Below, in pieces: positions 16,426 to 21,340 of a stretch of 38,338 bases of DNA. The notes below the pieces were generated by a model. The model was given only the letters and a program-made list of their open reading frames with translations. It was not told where the DNA came from and made no database searches. Each line of letters starts with the position of its first letter. Position 1 is the first letter of the stretch. The stretch covers positions 1 through 38,338 of the forward strand of contig DIWM01000004.1 of assembly GCA_002428485.1 (NCBI GenBank). The letters run 5' to 3'. The position numbers were made by a program, and so were the translations under genes. Source of the stretch: Deltaproteobacteria bacterium UBA6106 (GTDB lineage Bacteria > Desulfobacterota > Syntrophorhabdia > Syntrophorhabdales > Syntrophorhabdaceae).

Positions 16426-16620
16426 TCATTTTAGCACCTCTTGATACCAACCTTCCTGCGGCATTGAATCAAAGCATGTCGGCTTCGGGTTTATCCATTT
16501 TCCTTCCGGCGTAATTTGCCATTTTGTATAAAAATTTATTGGCGGGGCTGTTTTGTCTATACGGTAGCCCTCAGGATGAAAACCTATCTGGATATCTGTA
16601 GCTTTAAATGTTTTATCCAT
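16426..16620 (-). CDS. Small cassette protein of unknown function (64 aa)
   Basis: The protein has 64 residues and is rich in aromatic residues and prolines (FHPEGYRIDKTAPPINFYTKW … KWINPKPTCF). No signal peptide or membrane segment is visible and no family is recognised. A GGGAG ribosome binding site sits about eight bases upstream of the ATG, which supports expression. It is the sole gene between attC sites 2 and 3. About 100 bases between its stop and attC site 2 contain AAAGGGGACATTCC on the minus strand, a word I associate with REP-like repeats, plus AT-rich sequence. Function unknown. Confidence 0.6.
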   Translation of the reverse strand: MDKTFKATDIQIGFHPEGYRIDKTAPPINFYTKWQITPEGKWINPKPTCFDSMPQEGWYQEVLK

Positions 16621-16675
16621 TATATTCGCTCCCTATTTTTTCAGTCTGCTGAGAAGTTCTGGTTTCATTTTATCA

Positions 16676-16738
16676 GCTCAACACTATGATCAGCCAGAGC
16701 CGGATTTACCGGCGATTGGCTGCATCCGCTCGTTATGT
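16676..16738 (-). repeat. attC site 3
   Basis: A 63-base palindrome. On the minus strand it runs from ACATAACGAGCGGATGCAGCC to ATCATAGTGTTGAGC, with a central GCCGGTAAATCCGGC hairpin. The PIN toxin stop codon (16733-16735) is the TAA of the ACATAAC core. Confidence 0.85.
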
Positions 16739-17164
16739 ACTGCTCTTCCCAGCCACTTCTTGTTTCAGAAAAAGCTTCAAAAAGTCTGCTGGTGAAATCA
16801 CCCGAACTCCTTGGCATACGTTGGAAGGAAAATGGACCTGATTGCCGGTAACCAAGTACTCTACGCCACCCCTAAGGGCTACCTCAAGAAACGGTTCGTC
16901 GTCGGCATCGGGTAAAGAAGTGAGAAGTGGAGAAGATGCTACGGTTTGGCCATTACGTTCAACATAGTCAAGGATGGTAACAATCTTATCTTCCTCAAAC
17001 TGAAACTTGGGACGCCTTAATACCTCATGGTATTCGGACAAGATACGGGCATCAACGCACAAAATCAGATTGCCGGAGGAAATCATCCGAACAATGCCAC
17101 CACATGCACCGAAAGGCGATAGAAGACCTGCAACCAGAACATTCGTATCGAGGACGATCTTCAT
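16733..17164 (-). CDS. PIN-domain toxin (VapC-like ribonuclease)
   Basis: This 143-residue PIN-family nuclease is the toxin of a type II toxin-antitoxin pair. Asp6 in VLDTNVLVAG, Glu44 in ILSEYHEVL, and Asp88-Asp89 in LPDADDEPFLEVAL are the acidic metal-binding residues. VEYLVTGNQVHFP is the typical tail of the COG1569-like group. Such toxins cleave specific RNAs until bound by their antitoxin. The ATG overlaps the stop codon of the upstream Phd-type antitoxin (ATGA overlap), so the two are co-translated. Its own stop codon lies within attC site 3. The pair forms one integron cassette, as is common for toxin-antitoxin modules that stabilise arrays. Confidence 0.9.
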   Translation of the reverse strand: MKIVLDTNVLVAGLLSPFGACGGIVRMISSGNLILCVDARILSEYHEVLRRPKFQFEEDKIVTILDYVERNGQTVASSPLLTSLPDADDEPFLEVALRGGVEYLVTGNQVHFPSNVCQGVRVISPADFLKLFLKQEVAGKSST

Positions 17165-17448
17165 CCTTGTCGTTTTTTCCTCACTGTCTTGATTTCGGCG
17201 TCGATCTCCTCCATAGTGATTCTGTCTGTGCCCTGCGCTGTGGACTGATGCTGAAGGCTCATAACGGCCTCGACGGCACGTGCCTGGCGAAATGCAGAAA
17301 GCGACTCTTCCAGGTTTGATTCATTAACCGCCGATAAAATAGCAATTGGCCGACCGTTACTGGTAACAATTAACTCCCGTTCCGTCGGAAGTTTTTTCCA
17401 AACCTCGGCAGATTTCCCTCGTAAGTCACGTACGCTTATGAATTTCAT
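17161..17448 (-). CDS. Phd/YefM-type antitoxin
   Basis: This 95-residue antitoxin partners the downstream PIN toxin. The N-terminus MKFISVRDLRGKSAEVWKKL, then ELIVTSNGRPIAILSAV, is the characteristic Phd/YefM DNA-binding fold: an N-terminal strand, a helix, and a beta hairpin with an NGRP turn. The C-terminal half is charged and helical, as expected for the toxin-neutralising tail. These proteins usually repress their own promoter. TGTGTACTAACAGTGTACAC just upstream (about 17464-17484, palindromic GTGTAC-N8-GTACAC-like) is a plausible operator. The stop overlaps the toxin start by four bases. Confidence 0.88.
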   Translation of the reverse strand: MKFISVRDLRGKSAEVWKKLPTERELIVTSNGRPIAILSAVNESNLEESLSAFRQARAVEAVMSLQHQSTAQGTDRITMEEIDAEIKTVRKKRQG

Positions 17449-17463
17449 AACCCCAACCTCCTA

Positions 17464-17484
17464 TTGTGTACTAACAGTGTACAC
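17464..17484 (-). promoter_or_regulatory. Possible operator of the Phd-PIN module
   Basis: GTGTAC and GTGTACAC repeats around TAACA form a short palindromic element 16-36 bases before the antitoxin start, where autoregulation by the Phd protein would be expected. Position and symmetry are seen; binding is inferred. Confidence 0.4.
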
Positions 17485-17514
17485 CATTGTCACTCATAGT
17501 CAAGTTTATTCTTC

Positions 17515-17571
17515 ACATAACATAAAAATCAGCGGCGACTGTAAGCCGTCCGCTGCATTGCCCCGTTGGGC
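17515..17571 (-). repeat. attC site 4
   Basis: A 57-base palindrome. On the minus strand it starts GCCCAACGGGGCAATGCAGC and ends CGCTGATTTTTATGTTATGT. It differs from site 6 at only about three positions over the inner 48 bases. Confidence 0.88.
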
Positions 17572-17578
17572 AATAAGT

Positions 17579-17659
17579 TCACTTTGAACCAACGTCCCCT
17601 TCATCCCTTCCAATTGCCTTCCCTCTCTGGTCCATAATGGTAACTCCTTTCCAACCCAT
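17579..17659 (-). pseudogene. N-terminal relic of an IS481-like transposase
   Basis: A 26-codon frame beginning MGWKGVTIMDQRGKAIG is preceded by a GGAGGTGCC ribosome binding site. This start (M-x-W-K-x-x-x-x-M-D-[QE]-R) is what I recall for IS481-family transposases. The frame then stops, so only the beginning survives. It lies between attC site 4 and the IscA-like gene, reading the same way. The two IS-end-like repeats at 17697-17737 lie just upstream, exactly where such an element's terminus would be. Confidence 0.55.
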
Positions 17660-17696
17660 AGGCACCTCCCTGGTACCTAATGAATCATACAAAAAG

Positions 17697-17737
17697 TGTT
17701 ACCTATGTCCCCGAATAATCTGTTACCTATCTCCCCG
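17697..17737 (-). repeat. Insertion-sequence end repeats
   Basis: TGTTACCTATGTCCCCG (17697-17713) and TGTTACCTATCTCCCCG (17721-17737) are direct repeats with a 24-base period. Repeats of this TGTTAAC/TGTTACC…GTCCCCG kind mark the ends of IS481/IS21-like elements. Together with the truncated transposase they are read as the remaining end of a decayed insertion. Confidence 0.55.
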
Positions 17738-17759
17738 TTCGGTCAGTTTCTTTCCAAGT

Positions 17760-18104
17760 CTAACGAGGTATATCTTGGCAACTGTTGCAAATCTCGTGAC
17801 ATACACTCACACCCTTTGCATCTTTCATGAGTTCCGATGCCAGCGTAAAACCTGAACCCAGGGTGGAGTGAGTATAGTCGATACGTATGGGTTTTACCCT
17901 TTCAAAGAGTGCTTTTTCGACAAGAAATATCACGCCTTTCGCCGTGAAAACCTCATCATTTTCTTTTTGCTCATCCAGAGCCATAACGAGACATGGACCC
18001 TTCCACCCGCCTTCGGTCATCAAGACTCTGATGGGCTGAAGCCCTTCGCGTCCTTCCAGGAACTGTCTGATCTTTTCCGATGCTTCTTCGCTTACTTCAA
18101 ACAT
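17760..18104 (-). CDS. IscA/HesB-like iron-sulfur assembly-type protein
   Basis: The protein has 114 residues from the ATG at 18104, which has an AAGGAG site seven bases upstream; an ATG at 18155 in the same frame lacks this. The fold signature is VSEEASEKIRQFL, then IRVLMTEGGWKGPCLVMALD, KGVIFLVEKALF and HSTLGSGFTL, matching the IscA/HesB beta-rich domain of Fe-S or selenium-related proteins. Cysteines are at 38, 102, 106 and 109. The position after the GG turn is Trp34 (codon TGG), where homologues known to me often have Cys or selenocysteine. The role in cluster assembly is therefore uncertain. The gene occupies a cassette between attC sites 4 and 5 that also holds an insertion-sequence relic. 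Confidence 0.75.
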   Translation of the reverse strand: MFEVSEEASEKIRQFLEGREGLQPIRVLMTEGGWKGPCLVMALDEQKENDEVFTAKGVIFLVEKALFERVKPIRIDYTHSTLGSGFTLASELMKDAKGVSVCHEICNSCQDIPR

Positions 18105-18287
18105 GCACAACTCCTTCAAGTGAATTTGCCATGCTCTTCGGCCCGACGATAGCATGGCATAGTTTTATGTATTGTCCGCCGCCTGTCAAAGGGCAGTTAC
18201 AGAGAATCGGTTTCTTGCATATTCTTCTCTCCGGCGAATGTTTACGTCAGGACACATGATAATAGCCCTTTACGCTCCTTATGTACG

Positions 18288-18343
18288 GCCGAACATGAAG
18301 CTGAGCCGGAGCGTTAGCGATCGGCTCTAACGACTGGTTGGGC
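18288..18343 (-). repeat. attC site 5
   Basis: A 56-base palindrome. On the minus strand it starts GCCCAACCAGTCGTTAGAGCC and ends GGCTCAGCTTCATGTTCGGC, with a GATCGCTAACGC centre. It resembles site 7. The antidote gene reads into it and stops within it (TAA at 18314-18316). Confidence 0.87.
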
Positions 18344-18652
18344 TGTTGATTTTGAAGTGCGTGTTGCTTCTGCGTGTAGTCTTAGGCCAAGCGCACTTAT
18401 CACCTTAAGAATCGTATCGAAACCCGGACTTCTTTCTCCGGAAAGCGCCTTGTAAAGACTTTCGCGAGATAGCCCGGCATCACGTGCTACCCGGGACATG
18501 CCTTTGGCGCGAGCAATATCGCCGAGAGCCTTAGCAATAAACGCGGCGTCGCCATTTGCCTCCTCAATACAAGCCTCGAGATAGGCAGCCATTTCTTGAG
18601 GAGTGCGAAGATGTTCGGAAACATCATATTTTGTCGTAACGGTTTTTGCCAT
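18314..18652 (-). CDS. Addiction-module antidote protein (HigA-like, COG3636 type)
   Basis: This 112-residue DNA-binding antitoxin has a helix-turn-helix in the second half: MSRVARDAGLSRESLYKALSGERSP, then FDTILKVISALGLRLH. That is the hallmark of the putative addiction module antidote family. The N-terminus TKYDVSEHLRTPQEMAAYLEACIEE is also typical. The last residues (…AQPVVRADR) are encoded by the attC site itself, an unusual C-terminal extension created by the cassette structure. The gene starts nine bases after the toxin gene. The toxin-first order is usual for HigBA-type pairs. It likely neutralises the toxin and represses the shared promoter. Confidence 0.9.
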   Translation of the reverse strand: MAKTVTTKYDVSEHLRTPQEMAAYLEACIEEANGDAAFIAKALGDIARAKGMSRVARDAGLSRESLYKALSGERSPGFDTILKVISALGLRLHAEATRTSKSTAQPVVRADR

Positions 18653-18661
18653 ACTATCCTC

Positions 18662-18952
18662 CTATAGTTCTCTTGCAAGGCGAAATGCAGTTTTTATGTC
18701 TCTCTTCTGAGTGCCCTTATCGCCACCTGCAAGTAAGATTACGACCGACCACCCTTGTTGCACATAATAGACCCGATAACCGGGGCCATGGTCAATGCGC
18801 AACTCCAAAACTCCTTCTCCCACAGCCTTAACATCCCCCGGATTTCCGAAAGATAGTCGTTCAATCCTTGCGAGTATGCGCGCCCGTGCGCGGATATCAT
18901 CCAGACTATCAATCCACCTGGCGAAATGTTCGGTTTTGCGAATTTCAATCAT
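18662..18952 (-). CDS. RelE/HigB-type toxin (addiction module killer protein)
   Basis: This 96-residue protein belongs to the RelE/ParE-like superfamily, COG3657 group (putative addiction module killer). The visible pattern is EIRKTEHFARWIDSL, a basic helix ARARILARIERL, GVLELRIDHGPGYRVYYVQ and VVILLAGGDKGTQKRDI, with the conserved GxGYRVYY and GGDKxTQ blocks. Such toxins usually cleave mRNA at the ribosome. It is the first gene of a toxin-antitoxin cassette bounded by attC sites 5 and 6. Promoter elements upstream were not clear, apart from a TAGCC-N4-GGCTA palindrome at about 18963-18976, a possible operator. Confidence 0.9.
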   Translation of the reverse strand: MIEIRKTEHFARWIDSLDDIRARARILARIERLSFGNPGDVKAVGEGVLELRIDHGPGYRVYYVQQGWSVVILLAGGDKGTQKRDIKTAFRLAREL

Positions 18953-19014
18953 AAGATAATTGTAGCCTTGTGGCTACACTATGTCAATGAGTATTTACAT
19001 TTCCATATTATTAA

Positions 19015-19071
19015 GCCCAACAACAAAATCAGCGGCGGCTGTAAGTCGTCCGCTGCATTGCCTCGTTGGGC
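19015..19071 (-). repeat. attC site 6
   Basis: A 57-base palindrome with perfect seven-base cores, GCCCAAC and GTTGGGC. It is almost identical to site 4 across AAAATCAGCGGCG, GTCCGCTGCATTGCC and CGTTGGGCAA (plus strand). Confidence 0.9.
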
Positions 19072-19102
19072 AAGACTTTTCCGCTTAGTGCCTGTCTCGT
19101 GT

Positions 19103-19153
19103 CAATGGCAGACCCCTTTGCTTATTTCCAATGGCAGACCCCTTTGCTTATTT
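19103..19153. repeat. Two exact 25-bp direct repeats
   Basis: CAATGGCAGACCCCTTTG followed by CTTATTT occurs at 19103-19127 and again at 19129-19153, separated by a single base. The second copy covers the stop codon of the tiny lipoprotein gene. Origin unknown; the layout resembles a decayed transposon end or a REP-like element. Confidence 0.8.
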
Positions 19154-19246
19154 CGTTTCCTGTACTGTCACTACGTGGGCGCACCCCGATATGCAGAGGC
19201 TCAGAAAGATGCCAAGTGCAATGATACGAACTTTCATTTTCTCCAT
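19148..19246 (-). CDS. Tiny lipoprotein (32 aa), entericidin-like in form
   Basis: A 32-residue frame starts with MEKMKVRIIALG. The hydrophobic core IIALGIFLSLCISGC ends in a good lipobox (I-S-G-C), so after lipidation only a short tail, CAHVVTVQETK, would remain. AAGGAGAG lies a few bases upstream of the ATG. In layout it resembles entericidin-type mini-lipoproteins, but I do not claim homology. It is the only gene between attC sites 6 and 7 and therefore appears to be a one-gene cassette of about 200 bases. Confidence 0.6.
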   Translation of the reverse strand: MEKMKVRIIALGIFLSLCISGCAHVVTVQETK

Positions 19247-19275
19247 CAGGCACTCTCCTTCTCAATCTATGATAG

Positions 19276-19331
19276 GCATAACATGAAGTTGAGCCGGAGC
19301 GTAAGCGATCGGCTCCAATGACTGGTTACGC
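19276..19331 (-). repeat. attC site 7
   Basis: A 56-base palindrome. On the minus strand it starts GCGTAACCAGTCATTGGAGCC and ends GGCTCAACTTCATGTTATGC. It is closely similar to site 5. The MazF stop codon is the TAA in its GCGTAAC core. Confidence 0.87.
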
Positions 19332-19661
19332 AATGATTTCATTGAGACCCTCGATAATCTGAGCCAATTCCTCGATAGATGCTCTACCAATCAGTTTTCC
19401 GATTCTTTCCACCGAGAGAGTCCGGATTTGGCTGATTTTGACCCATGATTGTTTCGGCAGGTCTCTGGATTTCAACTTGAATGTTAACGGGAAACCTGCC
19501 TTTTGTGGCTGGCTCGTAAGTGCTACGGCTATGACGGTTCCCGATCGATCGTTGAAAACGTCGTGACTCAGAATCAGAACGGGACGTAAACCCGATTGTT
19601 CGCGACCCTTAGTGGGGTTAAGATTGGCCCAACGGATCTCTCCCCTCAGTATTGCGGCCAT
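19326..19661 (-). CDS. MazF/PemK-type endoribonuclease toxin
   Basis: This 111-residue MazF-family toxin opens with ILRGEIRWANLNPTKGREQSGLRPVLILS, the typical [RG]-G-[ED]-[IV]-W-x-[AV]-x-[LF]-[DN]-P block and R-P-V-[LI]-[IV]-[LIV]-[QS] strand. VIAVALTSQPQKAGFPL and SWVKISQIRTLSVERI follow, the latter matching the conserved SQIRTL/ID segment. MazF toxins cleave single-stranded mRNA at short sequences. The start overlaps the end of the antitoxin gene by 16 bases, so the pair is co-translated. The stop codon is inside attC site 7. The module fills one cassette. Confidence 0.93.
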   Translation of the reverse strand: MAAILRGEIRWANLNPTKGREQSGLRPVLILSHDVFNDRSGTVIAVALTSQPQKAGFPLTFKLKSRDLPKQSWVKISQIRTLSVERIGKLIGRASIEELAQIIEGLNEIIA

Positions 19662-19888
19662 TGACTCATGTCCTCAACCAACCCTTCCTCAGCCAGCGCC
19701 TTTTCAAAGACAGGATCGAGCTTGGCGCACTCCTTTGTCAGCCTGCCGTGCTTCATGCGCAGCAGTTTTTCACTCACAGCTTCTTGAATTGCCTGACTCC
19801 GGTTTTGGAAAACATGTTCATTGACGAGTCTATCCAGTTCACCAACGAATTCCTTATCCAGTGTGATCGCTATCTTTCCTTTGCCCAT
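19646..19888 (-). CDS. Ribbon-helix-helix antitoxin paired with MazF
   Basis: This is a ribbon-helix-helix protein of 80 residues from the ATG at 19888. An adjacent ATG at 19891 is also possible, but AGGAGG lies only two bases from it versus five from the second. GKIAITLDKEFVGELDRLVNE followed by NRSQAIQEAVSEKL is the CopG/MetJ-like DNA-binding fold. The C-terminal KECAKLDPVFEKALAEEGL tail would cap the toxin. A promoter with TATAAT lies directly upstream, and the AT-rich near-palindromic TATGATATAATGTAATAC there is a candidate autoregulatory operator. Confidence 0.88.
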   Translation of the reverse strand: MGKGKIAITLDKEFVGELDRLVNEHVFQNRSQAIQEAVSEKLLRMKHGRLTKECAKLDPVFEKALAEEGLVEDMSQWPQY

Positions 19889-19909
19889 CATTTCCTCCTG
19901 TAGTATTAC

Positions 19910-19938
19910 ATTATATCATACTTAAACAGAGAGGACAA
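19910..19938 (-). promoter_or_regulatory. Promoter of the MazEF-like cassette
   Basis: Reading the minus strand, TTGTCC (19938-19933) is followed after 17 bases by a perfect TATAAT (19915-19910), 21 bases before the antitoxin start. It shows that this cassette carries its own promoter rather than relying on an integron promoter. Confidence 0.65.
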
Positions 19939-19961
19939 ATATTTTGCTTTGTCATTATTAA

Positions 19962-20028
19962 GCATAACGCCCGGCATAAGCGGGAGTGGCCCGACAGGGC
20001 CGCGATCCGCTTCATGCCGTTGTTATGC
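19962..20028 (-). repeat. attC site 8
   Basis: A 67-base palindrome with perfect GCATAAC and GTTATGC cores. On the minus strand it reads GCATAACAACGGCATGAAGC … GCGGCCCTGTCGGGCCACTC … GGGCGTTATGC. It resembles site 1. The VOC gene stops within the GCATAAC core. Confidence 0.9.
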
Positions 20029-20442
20029 CTTGTCGCTGTCTTTTGGCCCAGGCCAAAAAAGGGGATTCCAGGCTACTTCCCACAGATGTCCATCCGGATC
20101 AGCGAAGTATCCTGAGTAACCACCCCAAAACACATCCTGAGCTTTTTTGACAAGCTTTCCACCAGACCGAACAGCTTGATCCAGAACCTCCATGACTTCT
20201 TCCTTGCTCGATACAACTTGAGCCAATGTAGTTCCACGAAAACCAGTTCCGGTAGCCGGAACTGCAGCATCTTCGGCGAGCGCATCCCACGGATACAATG
20301 ATAGCCATGACCCGTTTAGCATGAAAAAAGCGGCGCCTCCTTCAAAAGGCATACGAGGAAGGCCGAGCCCTTTTTCGTAGAATTGAACCGCCCTATCCAT
20401 ATCAGAAACTCCGAGCGTAATCATATTAATGCGTGGTTTCAT
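20023..20442 (-). CDS. VOC-family (glyoxalase/bleomycin resistance-like) protein
   Basis: This 139-residue vicinal-oxygen-chelate protein has two beta-alpha-beta-beta-beta modules: MITLGVSDMDRAVQFYEKGLGLP with FFMLNGSWLSLYP, then GTTLAQVVSSKEEVMEVLDQAV with GYSGYFADPDGHLWEVAWNP. The FADPDGHLWEVAWNP ending, with the metal-binding Glu, is characteristic. The substrate is unknown; relatives include glyoxalase I-like and antibiotic-binding proteins, and VOC genes are common integron cassettes. It is the first cassette of the array, with a GTTAGGC core at its 5' side and attC site 8 at its 3' side. Confidence 0.9.
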   Translation of the reverse strand: MKPRINMITLGVSDMDRAVQFYEKGLGLPRMPFEGGAAFFMLNGSWLSLYPWDALAEDAAVPATGTGFRGTTLAQVVSSKEEVMEVLDQAVRSGGKLVKKAQDVFWGGYSGYFADPDGHLWEVAWNPLFWPGPKDSDKA

Positions 20443-20770
20443 TCCCCATTCCTTTTGTGGCCTAACACTAAATATACCAACTTGTTATTTTTCAATTATT
20501 ATACAATGTTCCAAAAAAGACAATAAAAATGATCTGTTAAGATATTTAGGATTATTTTGTCAGAACTATCCATTTTTAAATGATCTTTGTTGATGTTGCG
20601 GACTCAAAAGGGATGTACTTTTTTAGGCGAACAAGCCCTTTGCTTTTGTGAATAAATGCGGCGACGGAGACATCGATTTCGTTGCCTTCACTTGTGATCG
20701 CGAGGATAGAGGGTATTCGAGAGAGAGAAAAAAGGTTCTTCTTAAATATCCGCTTGATTGTAAATTGACA
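20443..20770 (-). promoter_or_regulatory. 5' junction of the cassette array with candidate promoter; no gene
   Basis: On the minus strand a GTTAGGC core (20466-20460) marks the 5' boundary of the first cassette, but no full attC or recognisable attI surrounds it. A perfect TATAAT (20503-20498) with a weak TTATTG 17 bases upstream could drive transcription into the array, where an integron Pc promoter would be expected. The rest of the gap to 20770 is AT-rich and shows no integrase remnant or other gene. Confidence 0.45.
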
Positions 20771-21115
20771 TCAGACCGCGTACATCGGCTTGTTGTCGTT
20801 AAGGCGGAGCCATCCTTTGACTATGCGGTAGACGATCCAGATGCCGTCGGCAATGAGCACTGCCCAGCCGATAACGATCAAGGCCGTTATTCCCCCAAGC
20901 ACGCCCCAGAGCATACCGAACCAGAAGGTCCTGATCTGCCACCGGAAATGGCTTTCCAGGAACGTCCCTGCCACATCCTCCTTCTTGATGTAGTTTATGA
21001 CGATCGCAACGATGGCCGTTATGCCGACGAAATACGATGCTGCATAGAGCGCGTAGATGATCGTGGTGAGGGTCTTCGCCGACTTTTCAGCCTCCACGTT
21101 TATTGCGTTTTCCAT
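20771..21115 (-). CDS. DUF4870-like small membrane protein
   Basis: The protein has 114 residues from the ATG at 21115, which is preceded by GGAGGAGGCAGCC; an upstream in-frame ATG at 21151 lacks such a site. The pattern is a first helix TIIYALYAASYFVGITAIVAIVINYIKK, a polar loop with FLESHFRWQIRTFWFG, then two more helices ending in GIWIVYRIVKGWLRL. The H-F-R-W-Q-I-x-T-F segment is the hallmark of the DUF4870/Tic20-like membrane family. Function is unknown. It lies next to, but not obviously inside, the cassette array and shares its strand. Confidence 0.82.
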   Translation of the reverse strand: MENAINVEAEKSAKTLTTIIYALYAASYFVGITAIVAIVINYIKKEDVAGTFLESHFRWQIRTFWFGMLWGVLGGITALIVIGWAVLIADGIWIVYRIVKGWLRLNDNKPMYAV

Positions 21116-21261
21116 GGCTGCCTCCTCCTTTTTCGTGTCCATCGTAAACACGCAATAAAAACCAGCTTATCGCTCTTAGCTGATGGCTCATGCAAGCATG
21201 ATGCTGGATTCTGGATACTTGCGGAGACCACACAATAAGCCATAAGGCGTATTACTATCTC

Positions 21262-21292
21262 GATATACGATATACGAAATACGATATACGGT
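21262..21292. repeat. ATATACGA-type tandem repeat
   Basis: Tandem words CGATATACGATATACGAAAT and ACGATATACG form a near-palindromic run in the gap between the thioesterase and DUF4870 genes. The same words recur at 36573-36612 and, in degenerate form, at 9707-9737. Further upstream-facing words such as GCTGATGGCTCAT (about 21179-21191) resemble those of the 140-bp repeats. Confidence 0.75.
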
Positions 21293-21340
21293 CTATAAAA
21301 AAAGCCCGACACAGATGCCAATGACATATCCGGTTTGCGA

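Larger units (their letters stand above)
14793..20466 (-). mobile_element. Integron cassette array without integrase (CALIN)
   Basis: Nine consecutive minus-strand cassettes each end in an attC-like palindrome of 56-67 bases bounded by RYYYAAC-like and GTTRRRY-like cores. Complete sites lie at 15402, 16262, 16676, 17515, 18288, 19015, 19276 and 19962, and a truncated one is at 14793. Every intact gene in the interval has the same orientation, as expected for cassettes. Several stop codons lie inside the attC. No tyrosine recombinase with an IntI-type sequence is present in the window. Cassette contents, in cassette order from 20466 down, are: VOC protein; RHH antitoxin with MazF; tiny lipoprotein; RelE with antidote; IscA-like protein plus IS481 relic; Phd with PIN; 64-residue protein; methyltransferase; 178-residue protein. 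Confidence 0.9.

Noticed and set aside
14793..20466. CRISPR array
   Set aside because: The repeats are palindromic, of different length and sequence, and spaced by whole genes, which fits attC sites and not CRISPR.
20648..21238. Plus-strand 196-residue frame over the DUF4870 gene
   Set aside because: Low-complexity charged translation antisense to a clear membrane protein with a ribosome binding site; it is a shadow frame.
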